Source of the DNA: Eubacterium sp. 14-2
Lineage (GTDB): Bacteria; Bacillota; Clostridia; Lachnospirales; Lachnospiraceae
NCBI RefSeq assembly: GCF_000403845.2
Contig: NZ_KE159567.1
Coordinates: forward strand, 237,081-301,080
Reading direction: 5' to 3'
Length of the DNA stretch: 64,000 bases
Shown here: positions 8,362 to 16,781 of the stretch, one piece after another
How the letters are laid out: each line of letters begins with the position of its first letter
Position numbering within the stretch: the first letter of the stretch is position 1
The notes under the pieces: generated by a model
What the model was told of the DNA's origin: nothing
The model's input: the letters and a program-made list of their open reading frames with translations, nothing else
Databases searched by the model: none
Position numbers and translations under genes: made by a program

Positions 8362-10731
8362 TTATGAAAATTCTGCTATGGTGACGCCGGAGTCTCCTTC
8401 TCCAAATTCACCAAGCCGGAAAGATTTTACATATTTTAGCCGTTTCAGATGTCCGTGTACGGCTTTGCGTAATGCCCCGGTGCCTTTTCCGTGTACAATC
8501 CGTACAGAGGGCATATGGGCAAGGTAAGCATCGTCCAGATATTTGTCCAGCAGGGCAATGGCTTCGTCTGTGGTTTTTCCGATCAGGTTGATTTCTGTGG
8601 AAACAGAAGCGGATTTTGACATCTTTATTTTTCCGGTTCCCGTGGATTTCTTCTTATTGCTGAATGGAGAGGGTTCTTCTAACAGCACAAGGTCTCTGAT
8701 GTTGACCAGGGAACGGAGAATGCCCATCTGAACGTACAGGTCTCCTTTGTCGTTTGGCAGAGTGTGGACAGTGCCTTTCAGGTTCATGCTCAGGACTTTT
8801 ACGGAGTCTCCGATGCGCAGCTTTTTGGGGACTTTGTGGTTGGCGGTTTCCTTCTGCTTCATGGACATGTCTTTTTCCAGTGAGTTCATTTTATTCCGGA
8901 GTTTGCTGCGTTCCTGTTCCATGTCTCTGGCAGTGGCGGCGCCCTGTCCGTATTTGTGGAAATTTTTAATGGTCTGGTCGGCCACTGCTTTTGCTTCCCG
9001 GAGAATGGCATGGGCTTCTTCGTTGGCCTGGCGGATGATTTTTTCCCGCTGGCTGTCCAGACGTTCCTGTTTTTCTTCCATGCGGCGTTTCAGGGCTTCT
9101 GTTTCCTGACGGTACTGTTCTGCCTCCAGACGTTCTTTTTCCATGGTAATCCGGCTGGTCTCCAGATCAGAAATCAGATCTTCCAGATTTTCGTCCTGCT
9201 CTGTCATGCGGCTTCTGGCATCCTCAATGATTTCCGGCGGAAGGCCCAGTTTTCCGGAAATGGCGAAAGCGTTGCTTTTCCCTGGAATACCAATCAGCAG
9301 CCGGTAGGTGGGGCTTAAGGTTTCCACGGAAAACTCACAGCAGGCATTTTCCACGCCGGGGGTGGAGAGGGCAAATACTTTCAGCTCGCTGTAGTGGGTG
9401 GTGGCCATGGTGCGTACACCGAAGCTGTGGAGTTTTGAGAGAATGGAAATGGCCAGAGCTGCTCCTTCTGTGGGGTCTGTTCCGGCACAGAGCTCGTCGA
9501 AAAGCACCAGTGAATTTTCACTGACATTTTTTAAAATAGTAATAATATTGGTCATGTGAGAGGAAAAGGTGCTCAGGTTCTGCTCAATACTCTGCTCATC
9601 ACCAATGTCTGCAAATACATCTTCAAATACGGATAATTCTGAGCGGTCGTTAGCGGGAATATGCAGTCCCGCCTGGCCCATCAGGGTAAAAAGTCCCACT
9701 GTTTTCAGGGATACGGTTTTTCCTCCGGTGTTGGGGCCTGTTACAATCAGCAGATGGAATTCATCCCCCAGATGAATGTCAATGGGCACTACCTTGCGGC
9801 TGTCCAGCAGAGGATGACGTCCTTTGCGGATACGGATACGGTGCTCCTGATTAAAAACGGGGGCGGAACCGTTATATTGTCTGGCCAGGGAACCTTTTGC
9901 AAATATAAAATCAAGTTTTGTGAGTATTTCGTAGTTGCTCTTTAAATAAGGAACGGATTCTGCCGCAAGATTGCTCAGAGAGGCGAGAATCACTTCAATT
10001 TCTTCCTGTTCTTTCATGTGGAGTTCCCGCAGGTCGTTGTTGAGTTTTACCACGGCCATGGGTTCAATGAAAATGGTGGAGCCTGTGGAGGACTGGTCGT
10101 GAATCATACCGGGGACCTGACTTTTTGCTTCGGCTTTTACCGGAAGGCAGTAACGTCCGCCCCGCATGGTAATTACCGCATCCTGTAAGTGGTTCCGGCT
10201 GCTGTTTAACATGTCGTTCATCTGGCTTCGGATTTTCTCATTGGTGTTTTTGATGGAACGCCGGATATTTTTCAGGGCCGCGGAAGCATCGTCTGCGATT
10301 TCATCCTCCGACAGGATACACCGGCGAATCTCTCCCAGAAGGGAGGGAAGAGGTTCGATGGCAGAAAAAAATTCATCCAGAGAATCCGGCTTTACGTCTT
10401 CTCTTTCACTGCGGGAATAGGTTCTGGCGCGTTTTGCCACTTCCAGCAGGGAAGCAACTCTGAGCAGCTCTTCTATGCTCAGGGTACCGCCGATTTCCAG
10501 GCGTTTGAAAGAGGCTCCCAGGTTGTGGGTGCCGGCAAAAGAAAGGGAACCTTTCTGAAAAATTCTGGTCAGTGCATCGGAAGTCTGCTGCTGAGCAAGC
10601 TGAATTTCTGCCAGGTCTGTGGAAGGTTTCAGGTTCCGGCAGAGTTCTCTGCCGGTGGCAGAGGTTGCATGGCTGCACAGCATATCTATAATTTTGTAGT
10701 ATTCTAATGTGTTCAGTGCTTTATCATTCAT
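8362..10731 (-). CDS. mutS2: MutS2: ATPase/endonuclease of recombination control and ribosome rescue
   Basis: The start at 10731 (MNDKALNTLEYYKII) gives 789 residues, the normal length; an upstream in-frame extension is not family-like. Visible parts are the core and clamp helices, Walker A GPNTGGKTVSLKT, Walker B SLVLFDELCAGTDPTEG, a long coiled coil (about 510-630) and a C-terminal Smr domain with VRIVHGKGTGALRKAV. MutS2 limits recombination and, in Bacillus, splits collided ribosomes. The Smr domain begins INLIGKT instead of the usual LDLRG, so its nuclease motif is altered. The gene is followed by the two-component system. Confidence 0.93.
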   Translation of the reverse strand: MNDKALNTLEYYKIIDMLCSHATSATGRELCRNLKPSTDLAEIQLAQQQTSDALTRIFQKGSLSFAGTHNLGASFKRLEIGGTLSIEELLRVASLLEVAKRARTYSRSEREDVKPDSLDEFFSAIEPLPSLLGEIRRCILSEDEIADDASAALKNIRRSIKNTNEKIRSQMNDMLNSSRNHLQDAVITMRGGRYCLPVKAEAKSQVPGMIHDQSSTGSTIFIEPMAVVKLNNDLRELHMKEQEEIEVILASLSNLAAESVPYLKSNYEILTKLDFIFAKGSLARQYNGSAPVFNQEHRIRIRKGRHPLLDSRKVVPIDIHLGDEFHLLIVTGPNTGGKTVSLKTVGLFTLMGQAGLHIPANDRSELSVFEDVFADIGDEQSIEQNLSTFSSHMTNIITILKNVSENSLVLFDELCAGTDPTEGAALAISILSKLHSFGVRTMATTHYSELKVFALSTPGVENACCEFSVETLSPTYRLLIGIPGKSNAFAISGKLGLPPEIIEDARSRMTEQDENLEDLISDLETSRITMEKERLEAEQYRQETEALKRRMEEKQERLDSQREKIIRQANEEAHAILREAKAVADQTIKNFHKYGQGAATARDMEQERSKLRNKMNSLEKDMSMKQKETANHKVPKKLRIGDSVKVLSMNLKGTVHTLPNDKGDLYVQMGILRSLVNIRDLVLLEEPSPFSNKKKSTGTGKIKMSKSASVSTEINLIGKTTDEAIALLDKYLDDAYLAHMPSVRIVHGKGTGALRKAVHGHLKRLKYVKSFRLGEFGEGDSGVTIAEFS

Positions 10732-10787
10732 AATTTTAATCCTTATTATTTTGTGGTTGAAGGTGCGGGATGCGATGAAGGAAAAAC

Positions 10788-10823
10788 GGTACTTATGCCC
10801 ATACGGGCCATAATATCTGGCGA
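10788..10823 (+). repeat. 36-bp dispersed repeat, copy 1
   Basis: This copy lies in the divergent intergenic region between mutS2 and the HtrA-like gene. It matches the copy at 10936-10971 at 32 of 36 positions. Its right half contains the imperfect dyad GCCATAATATCTGGC. Confidence 0.7.
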
Positions 10824-10935
10824 AATAAATACAAAACAGCAGAGCAGTACGAATCCTTTTGCCTTCAGGGCTCCTCCCACAGAGTGGGCCCCTCCTCAAG
10901 GCAGATTATACCTTAATTGCTGCGCAATGAAATAT

Positions 10936-10971
10936 GGTACCTGTGCCCATGGGGGCCATAATATCTGGCGA
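10936..10971 (+). repeat. 36-bp dispersed repeat, copy 2
   Basis: This is the second copy, 148 bases from the first and in the same orientation, just upstream of the promoter at 10996. The rest of the 384-base gap (10732-11115) holds a GC-rich hairpin around CCCACAGAGTGGG and no gene. Confidence 0.7.
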
Positions 10972-10995
10972 TATTATACCTTAAAAATAAAAATC

Positions 10996-11024
10996 TTGCA
11001 ACAAGCGGGGGAAAAACGTATAAT
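10996..11024 (+). promoter_or_regulatory. Promoter of the HtrA-like gene
   Basis: TTGCAA (10996-11001), a 17-base spacer and TATAAT (11019-11024) lie about 90 bases before the start codon. Confidence 0.65.
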
Positions 11025-11115
11025 ATCTATGTAATAACAGTTCACCATAAATCGGGAGACAGGATATGTATGGCATGGAGGGTGAACGTAATATGCTTTT
11101 TCAGGAGGACGTGCC

Positions 11116-12408
11116 ATGAAACAACCGGAGCAGAATGAGCAGGAATTTGCGTTTATTAAGGAGAAGATAAAGGACAAACCGATCAATAAAAAACGTCTTC
11201 TGATTCGTATGGGCTATAATCTTCTCTGCGCTGTGATTTTTGGGGCAGTTGCCTGTTTTGTATTTGTTTTTCTGAGACCATATCTGGAGGAGTGGTTCTG
11301 TCCGCCGGAGGAATCCACCATCAGTATTCCAAGGGATGATGTTCCGGAGGAAGAAGAGGATGCGGAGAATCTGCAGGAGGAAGAAGAGCCTGAGCCGGAA
11401 CCGGAAAATCAGACTGTGGTGGTGCGGGAAGAGCTGGAGATTGAGGATTATCAGGCATTGCAGAATAAACTGTATGCCATCGGAAAACAGGCCAATAAAT
11501 CTGTGGTAACTGTGACCGGGGTAACCAGCGGCATCGACTGGTTTAACACCCCTTATGAAAATGAAAACCGGGCTGCAGGAATTATTATCGGGAATAACGG
11601 GCAGGAACTTCTGATCCTGACAGAGAAAAAAGTGATTGCGGATGCGCAGGCTATCAGCATTACATTTGCGGATAATACAATGGTATCTGCTGCTTTGAAG
11701 AAGTATGATGGTAATACGGGAATTGCAGTAATCGGTGTTCCGCTGACGGAAATCCCGGAAACAGTCATGGAACAGGTGGTTATTGCATCTCTGGGCAATT
11801 CCTATATGATTGAGCAGGGGACCACAGTGCTGGCCATTGGAAGTCCGCTGGGAGCAAATTATTCTATTTTATGCGGAACCATTACGTCTTCCAGAAATGA
11901 GGTTTCCACCATAGACAGAAATTATACGATTTTCACCACTGATATCGTGGGAAGTGCCAGCGGAAGCGGTGTGCTTATCAATCTGAAAGGTGAAATTGTA
12001 GGCCTTGTACTGCAGGATTACAGCAGCAGCAGCGACCGGAATACCATTACGGCCCTGTCCATTTCAGAGCTGAAACAGGTGATAGAAGATCTGTCCAATA
12101 ACCGTGATATTCCTTATGTGGGTCTGCGTCTGAGTACCGTAACAGATGATATTGCAGATGAGTATAAGATTCCCAAAGGGGTTTATGTGAAATCAGTGGT
12201 AATGGATTCTCCTGCAATGGCTGCGGGGATTCAGGAGGCAGATGTAATTGTAAAAATAAACGGAGAAGAACTTGTAAATGTGGAGCAGTATAATCAGCGT
12301 ATTTATGCACTGAATCCGGAAGATGTCATAACCATTACCGTGAAACGCCAGAGCGGTGAGGAATATGTGGAACTGGACTGTACGGCAACAGCAGGCGTAT
12401 TAAAATAA
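11116..12408 (+). CDS. Membrane-anchored HtrA-like protein with PDZ domain, probable pseudoprotease
   Basis: The 430-residue protein has a cytoplasmic N-terminus, one membrane helix (about 35-53), an acidic linker (77-97, mostly E and P), a trypsin-like fold and a PDZ domain (about 333-422, GVYVKSVVMDSPAMAAGIQEAD). The fold is recognised from VVTVTGV, TVLAIGSPLG and the segment before GEIVGL. The HtrA histidine motif LTNNHVI is LTEKKVI here (His to Lys172), and the TDLAV aspartate is TGIAV (Gly202). The GNSGG nucleophile loop is replaced by SASGSG, where Ser284 could or could not be equivalent. It therefore probably binds rather than cleaves proteins outside the membrane. The start is set by AGGAGG at 11104-11109. 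Confidence 0.85.
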   Translation: MKQPEQNEQEFAFIKEKIKDKPINKKRLLIRMGYNLLCAVIFGAVACFVFVFLRPYLEEWFCPPEESTISIPRDDVPEEEEDAENLQEEEEPEPEPENQTVVVREELEIEDYQALQNKLYAIGKQANKSVVTVTGVTSGIDWFNTPYENENRAAGIIIGNNGQELLILTEKKVIADAQAISITFADNTMVSAALKKYDGNTGIAVIGVPLTEIPETVMEQVVIASLGNSYMIEQGTTVLAIGSPLGANYSILCGTITSSRNEVSTIDRNYTIFTTDIVGSASGSGVLINLKGEIVGLVLQDYSSSSDRNTITALSISELKQVIEDLSNNRDIPYVGLRLSTVTDDIADEYKIPKGVYVKSVVMDSPAMAAGIQEADVIVKINGEELVNVEQYNQRIYALNPEDVITITVKRQSGEEYVELDCTATAGVLK

Positions 12409-12432
12409 ATTTTTTTAGTGAGGAGTAAAGTT

Positions 12433-13380
12433 ATGAAATATATTGAAACCCTGAGAGAGGGAGAGCGTGTGGGAGAAATTTACCTGTGCAAAACGAAACA
12501 GACAGCGCTGACCAAAGCGGGAAAGCCTTATGAATCCCTGATTCTGCAGGACAAAACAGGAATACTGGATGCAAAAATCTGGGATCCCAATTCTCAGGGA
12601 ATTGATGAATTTGAGGCGTTGGATTATATTGATGTGGTGGGAGATGTCACCAGTTTTCAGGGAGCGCTTCAGTTAAATGTAAAACGTGTCCGCAGGGTGC
12701 GGGAGGGTGAATATGACCCGATAGAATATCTGCCGGTCAGTGAAAAAGATATTGACGAAATGTATCGGGAACTTACCGGATTTATACAGGAGATGAATAA
12801 TCCCTGGCTAAAAAAACTGTGTTCCGGTTTCTTTCTGGAAGATAAAGAATTTGAAAAACGTTTTAAATTCCACAGTGCAGCCAAAAATGTTCATCACGGT
12901 TATGTGGGAGGACTGCTGGAGCACACGTTAAGCGTAACGAAGCTGTGCGATTATTACACGCAGGCATATCCCATGCTCCATAAGGATCTGCTTCTGACGT
13001 CAGCCATGTTTCATGATATCGGCAAACTGGAAGAACTGTCTGTCTTTCCGGAAAATGACTATACAGACGCGGGACAGCTTCTGGGGCATATTGTGATTGG
13101 CGTGGAACTTCTGGGAAAACGTATCAGCGGGATACCGGGATTTCCGGTGAAACTGGCAAATGAACTGAAGCACTGTATTCTGGCACACCATGGGGAACTG
13201 GAGTATGGCTCTCCGAAAAAACCGGCAATTGCAGAGGCGGTGGCTTTAAGTTTTGCAGATAACACGGACGCCAAAATGCAGACCATGAAGGAAGCTCTTG
13301 CCGCCGGGGACGGGACCAGCGGATGGCTGGGGTATAACCGTCTGTTTGAATCCAATATACGAAGAACCAGCGAAGAGTAA
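12433..13380 (+). CDS. yhaM: 3'-5' exoribonuclease YhaM family (OB-fold plus HD domain)
   Basis: The start at 12433 (MKYIETLREG) follows a GAGGAG site and gives 315 residues, the family length. Residues 10-95 form an OB-fold for nucleic acid binding. The metal-binding HD domain shows HHGYVGGLLEHTLSV, AMFHDIGKLEEL and CILAHHGELEYGSPKKP. YhaM trims RNA from the 3' end in Firmicutes. It lies 24 bases after the HtrA-like gene, possibly cotranscribed. Confidence 0.9.
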   Translation: MKYIETLREGERVGEIYLCKTKQTALTKAGKPYESLILQDKTGILDAKIWDPNSQGIDEFEALDYIDVVGDVTSFQGALQLNVKRVRRVREGEYDPIEYLPVSEKDIDEMYRELTGFIQEMNNPWLKKLCSGFFLEDKEFEKRFKFHSAAKNVHHGYVGGLLEHTLSVTKLCDYYTQAYPMLHKDLLLTSAMFHDIGKLEELSVFPENDYTDAGQLLGHIVIGVELLGKRISGIPGFPVKLANELKHCILAHHGELEYGSPKKPAIAEAVALSFADNTDAKMQTMKEALAAGDGTSGWLGYNRLFESNIRRTSEE

Positions 13381-13476
13381 AGACCGGGGGATTCCGGAAA
13401 GGGCGCCGGTTAAAATCAGGGCAGGGCGCCCGGCCAGGCGACAGATTGAGGAAAGGGTGTTGGCAGGAAATCGGAC

Positions 13477-15039
13477 ATGAGATACAGAAAGCAGAAAAAT
13501 AACAGGGTTGGAAATCAGAATCATTCAGAGCGAAAAAATGAAAACCGGAATGCAGCGGGAGAATGGCCCGTATTTCAGAAGGATATGGAGCTGGAACTGC
13601 TGATTGAGGATATGGGTGCTGAAGGGGAAGGCATCGGAAAAGTGAATGGCATTGTTTTTTTTGTAAAAGATGCGGTTTTGGGAGATCAGGTACTGGTAAA
13701 AATCATGAAAATGAAAAAGCATTTCGGGTATGCCCGGCTGATGAAGGTGCTGAAACCATCTCCGTACCGGACAGAGCCCCGCTGTCAGTATTATCGCCAG
13801 TGCGGCGGCTGTCAGATACAGGCGCTGGATTACCGGAAGCAGCTGGAATTCAAGGAGAATAAGGTGCGTAACAATCTGAAACGGATTGGCGGGTTTCTGC
13901 TGCCGGAAGAGCTTCAGGGCAAAAATGCCCATGCCAGCAGAACTTTGACGCCAGAGAATTTTTCACACGGGCAGGATGAGGCGCAGAAAAATTATATTCC
14001 TCTGATACATCCCATTATGGGAATGGAGGAACCCTGGTTTTACCGGAATAAGGCACAGTTTCCCATTGGCACAGATAAAAATGGAAAGATTGTAACAGGA
14101 TTTTTTGCTGCCCGTACCCATAATATTATTTCCAGCAGGAAATGCTTTCTGGGTACGGAGGTCAATGAAAAAATACTGGAATGTGTTATTTCATTTATGG
14201 AGGAATATGAGATTCCCGCCTATCGGGAGGAGACAGGCACGGGGCTGGTGCGTCATGTGCTGATACGTTCCGGATTTGCCACAGGGGAAATTATGGTGTG
14301 TCTTGTTATTAATGGGAAGCACCTTCCTTTTGCAGAACGTCTGGTGGAAAAACTACAGGCTGTGGAGGGAATGACCAGCATTACTCTGAATAGAAATGAA
14401 AAGAATACGAATGTAATTCTGGGCCAGGAAATTGTCACACTCTGGGGACAGGATTATATTACAGACTGTATGGGAGAAATAAAGTATCAGATTTCTCCCT
14501 TGTCTTTTTATCAGGTGAATCCGGTGCAGACCCGGAAACTGTATGAGACTGCATTACAGTATGCGGGGCTGACCGGCCGGGAGACGGTCTGGGATCTGTA
14601 CTGTGGAATCGGCACGATTTCTCTGTTTTTGGCCAGGAAGGCGAAGCAGGTCTATGGTGTGGAGATTGTACCCCAGGCTATTGAGGATGCCAGAAGGAAT
14701 GCAGCTATCAATCATATTGAGAATGCGGAATTTATTGCAGGCAGGGCAGAGGAAGTGCTGCCTGAGTTTTATAATACCCGTCTGCAGCAGGGACTGGAAT
14801 GGCATCCGGATGTAATCGTGGTGGATCCGCCCAGGAAAGGCTGTGACGAAAAGTGCCTGGAAACCATTGTGAGAATGCAGCCGCAACGGGTGGTGTATGT
14901 GAGCTGCGATTCAGCTACACTGGCCAGGGATTTGAAGTATCTGTGCGGGGGAGGGTATGAAGTGAGAGAGGTGCAGATGGTGGATATGTTTCCGCATACG
15001 GTGCACGTTGAGACGTGCGTCCTTTTGGGTAGGAAATAG
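13477..15039 (+). CDS. rlmCD: 23S rRNA (uracil-C5)-methyltransferase RlmCD/RumA family
   Basis: The 520-residue enzyme has an N-terminal TRAM domain (about 30-90) and iron-sulfur cysteines in CQYYRQCGGCQIQ and SSRKCFLG. The SAM motif is VWDLYCGIGTISLFLA, followed by VVDPPRKGCD and the catalytic cysteine in VYVSCDSATLARDL. It methylates uracils of 23S rRNA. The protein ends naturally at HVETCVLLGRK. Element-type sequence begins directly at the stop codon, so the 3' end of this gene is the insertion site of the mobile region that follows. The element end restores the stop codon, leaving the gene functional. Confidence 0.92.
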   Translation: MRYRKQKNNRVGNQNHSERKNENRNAAGEWPVFQKDMELELLIEDMGAEGEGIGKVNGIVFFVKDAVLGDQVLVKIMKMKKHFGYARLMKVLKPSPYRTEPRCQYYRQCGGCQIQALDYRKQLEFKENKVRNNLKRIGGFLLPEELQGKNAHASRTLTPENFSHGQDEAQKNYIPLIHPIMGMEEPWFYRNKAQFPIGTDKNGKIVTGFFAARTHNIISSRKCFLGTEVNEKILECVISFMEEYEIPAYREETGTGLVRHVLIRSGFATGEIMVCLVINGKHLPFAERLVEKLQAVEGMTSITLNRNEKNTNVILGQEIVTLWGQDYITDCMGEIKYQISPLSFYQVNPVQTRKLYETALQYAGLTGRETVWDLYCGIGTISLFLARKAKQVYGVEIVPQAIEDARRNAAINHIENAEFIAGRAEEVLPEFYNTRLQQGLEWHPDVIVVDPPRKGCDEKCLETIVRMQPQRVVYVSCDSATLARDLKYLCGGGYEVREVQMVDMFPHTVHVETCVLLGRK

Positions 15040-15325
15040 TTACACTGCTGAAACAGTCTATGCGTATGTGGATTATGAGCCAAAAGATAATGAATATCTG
15101 AAGGATGTCAAAGGTTGTGCAACCTATACGGAAATTAAAGAATGGATAATGTCGGAGTATGGTTTAAAGGTATCGTCACTGTATGTAGCACAGATAAAAA
15201 ACAAATGCGGTATTGAGAAACGTCTGAATTACAATATAGGCGATAATAAAAGCCGTGTGCCGCAATGCCCGCCGGAGAAAGAAAAAGCGATTATGGCGGC
15301 GTTTAGGCATTTTAATATGATATGA
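15040..15325 (+). pseudogene. Element-borne C-terminal tail found downstream of RumA/RlmD insertion sites
   Basis: Reading in the frame that overlaps the rlmCD stop, the sequence encodes about 95 residues containing ATYTEIKEWIMSEYGLKVSS, LYVAQIKNKCG and a terminal CPPEKEKAIMAAFRHFNMI. I recognise this helix-turn-helix-like tail as one commonly found fused to or displaced after RumA-type methyltransferases at integrative-element insertion sites. No ribosome site is clear. Part of it is duplicated at 16109-16216. Confidence 0.6.
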
Positions 15326-15328
15326 GAT
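15221..15328 (+). repeat. 108-bp direct repeat, copy 1 (tail of the RumA-associated element end)
   Basis: This copy encodes the RLNYN...FRHFNMI end of the tail and its stop codon. It is nearly identical to 16109-16216, and a complete toxin-antitoxin module lies between the copies. Confidence 0.85.
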
Positions 15329-15411
15329 GGCAGATTTGGTAATGGCAATAATAGTGTTGCATTTTGCGGCACAAAAGGATATAATAAAGAAAAAAGAAAG
15401 GCGGCGGCAAT

Positions 15412-15711
15412 ATGGCAGCACGAAGTGCAAATGTAAATGTCAGAGTGGAACCTGATGTCAAGAAACAGGCGGAAGATATACTGGAAAAACTCGGTGTATC
15501 CACATCGGCTTTTATTAATATGACCTATAGGCAGGTAATTATGAAAAGGGGGATTCCTTTTTCGGTTGAGTTGCCTTCAGGAATCAAAACCCTTGATACC
15601 ATGACCGATGCAGAGTTTGATGAAATGATGCAGACCGGACTGGAGCAGGCAAAAAAGGGAGAATCAGTTCCTTATGAAGAAGCCTTTGACCGGCTTATGG
15701 AAGGGCTTTGA
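15412..15711 (+). CDS. RelB/DinJ-family antitoxin
   Basis: The 99-residue protein has a ribbon-helix-helix N-terminus (ANVNVRVEPDVKKQAEDILE, then LGVSTSAFINMTYRQV). It also has the conserved segment GIPFSVELPSG and an acidic C-terminal tail that would wrap the toxin. The start follows GAAAGGCGGCGG. The downstream toxin gene begins just after the stop codon. It represses its own operon and neutralises the toxin by protein contact. Confidence 0.85.
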   Translation: MAARSANVNVRVEPDVKKQAEDILEKLGVSTSAFINMTYRQVIMKRGIPFSVELPSGIKTLDTMTDAEFDEMMQTGLEQAKKGESVPYEEAFDRLMEGL

Positions 15712-15716
15712 TAATC

Positions 15717-16052
15717 ATGGAAGAACAATATAACGTAAAAATTACAAAATACGCCCTGTCGCAGATGAAGGAAATAAGGGACTATATTGCTGATGAACTT
15801 CTTGCCCCGCAGGTGGCATATGACCTATTTTCGGAAATGAAAAAAATGGCTGCTTCATTAGAGAATATGCTGAAGCGTAATCCGCTGGTTGATTCGGAAA
15901 AATGGAGAAAGCAGGGAATCAGGAAAACAATAGTAAAAAATTTTATCATCTATTACTGGGCAGACGACGGACATAGAACGGTCCATATAACAGCAGTTGT
16001 ATATAGAAAACGAAACCAGTTAGTGGAGCTTGGAAAAATGGAACTGGAATAG
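15717..16052 (+). CDS. RelE/ParE-superfamily toxin
   Basis: The start at ATG 15717 has GGAAGGG at 15699-15705; a TTG at 15708 is less well placed. The 111-residue protein reads YNVKITKYALSQMKEIRDYI at the N-terminus and FIIYYWADDGHRTVHITAVV with YRKRNQ at the C-terminus, the plasmid-stabilisation toxin fold. Its target (ribosome-bound mRNA or gyrase) cannot be told from sequence. Together with the antitoxin it would stabilise the element. Confidence 0.82.
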   Translation: MEEQYNVKITKYALSQMKEIRDYIADELLAPQVAYDLFSEMKKMAASLENMLKRNPLVDSEKWRKQGIRKTIVKNFIIYYWADDGHRTVHITAVVYRKRNQLVELGKMELE

Positions 16053-16108
16053 CACAATATATCTGAACTGGAACAAGAAAAATCTTTCCTCCATCAGCAA
16101 CAGTAAAG

Positions 16109-16216
16109 CGTCTGAATTACAATGTAGGCGATAATAAAAGCCGTGTGCCGAAATGTCCGCCAGAGAAAGAAAAAGCGATTATGGCGTCTTTTAGGCATTT
16201 TAATATGATATGAGAT
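16109..16216 (+). repeat. 108-bp direct repeat, copy 2 (truncated tail)
   Basis: This is a second copy of 15221-15328 with a few substitutions, still encoding RLNYNVGDNKSRVPKCPPEK and FRHFNMI. It lacks the first half of the tail and any start codon. The duplication frames the RelBE-type module. Confidence 0.85.
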
Positions 16217-16240
16217 AATCTGCAAGATAAATAAATACGG

Positions 16241-16368
16241 TTGATTTTCAGATACAGAAATGTTATATTATAGAAAAGGAGCAGCCGCCCACAAAGTGGT
16301 TAGACTCTCAGATTGGCTAAAGCCTATCTGCAACCGCCAAGAATTACAAGGTAGGCTTATTTATTTTC
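16241..16368 (+). ncRNA. Antisense antitoxin RNA paralog (orphan) with its promoter
   Basis: The promoter is TTGATT (16241-16246), 17 bases, TATATT (16264-16269); transcription would begin near 16276. The RNA includes CCGCCCACAAAGTGG and ends at a stem (16320-16329 with 16349-16358) followed by TTATTTATTTT. It is highly similar to the RNA at 16527-16620. The toxin frame opposite it has decayed: the equivalent C-terminal codons run into TAG and the N-terminal half is missing. No function beyond cross-silencing is evident. Confidence 0.65.
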
Positions 16369-16426
16369 ACTTATTGTTCCTATCTATATATAGGAAAGCA
16401 ACGCAATGAGAAAAGTGCAACGCAAT

Positions 16427-16457
16427 AACAATCCCGTGGTGAACCCACGGGATTGTT
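16427..16457. terminator. Strong 13-bp inverted repeat where the decayed toxin copy ends
   Basis: AACAATCCCGTGG and CCACGGGATTGTT flank a 5-base loop. There is no U-tract on either strand, so termination is uncertain. It replaces the upstream part of the decayed toxin copy and may mark a rearrangement point. Confidence 0.5.
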
Positions 16458-16491
16458 ATATCATTGCAAAACGTTTTAATAAAAAATCATA

Positions 16492-16620
16492 TTGATTTCC
16501 GAACCCGGAAATGTTATATTATAGAAAAGGAGCAACCGCCCACAAAGTGGTTAGCCTCCACGAATAAGCCTAAAGCCTACCTGTAACCGGCCAAGTTAGC
16601 AAGGTAGGCTTATTTATTTT
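16492..16620 (+). ncRNA. Antisense antitoxin RNA of a type I toxin locus, with promoter
   Basis: TTGATT (16492-16497), a 17-base spacer and TATATT (16515-16520) drive an RNA from about 16527. It ends at the stem AAGCCTACCT (16573-16582) / AGGTAGGCTT (16602-16611) and a T-rich tail. The toxin gene reads towards it from the other strand, and its stop codon lies against the same hairpin. The two RNAs therefore converge on a shared bidirectional terminator, as in Fst/RNAII-type loci. Confidence 0.7.
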
Positions 16621-16712
16621 CGCTTGTTGTTCCTATTGTCTAAATAGGCAAGCAATGCAACGAGAAACGAACCACCAAAAAACAACAGGCTTAAAACTTC
16701 GTATGTACTCAT
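16614..16712 (-). CDS. Holin-like type I toxin peptide, 32 residues
   Basis: The peptide begins MSTYEVLSLLFFGGSFL, continues VALLAYLDNRNNKRK and has one membrane helix (residues 5-24) with a basic, Asn-rich tail, typical of putative holin-like toxins in Firmicutes. GGGAGGTG precedes the ATG. The promoter on the minus strand is TTGCTG (16810-16805), 17 bases, TATAAT (16787-16782), giving a leader of about 60 bases. An 18-base stretch of the leader resembles a stretch of the antisense RNA. Overproduction would depolarise the membrane; silencing is by the convergent RNA. Confidence 0.75.
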   Translation of the reverse strand: MSTYEVLSLLFFGGSFLVALLAYLDNRNNKRK

Positions 16713-16781
16713 ATGCATCACCTCCCGTCTTCTGTGAAGTGAGGGAGGCTGCCACCTTGTAACACGGCTGCTCTGGCACAG

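Noticed and set aside
10866-10900. Hairpin CCCACAGAGTGGG as terminator of mutS2 or its neighbour
   Set aside because: It lies between divergent genes and has no U-tract; it cannot terminate either gene.
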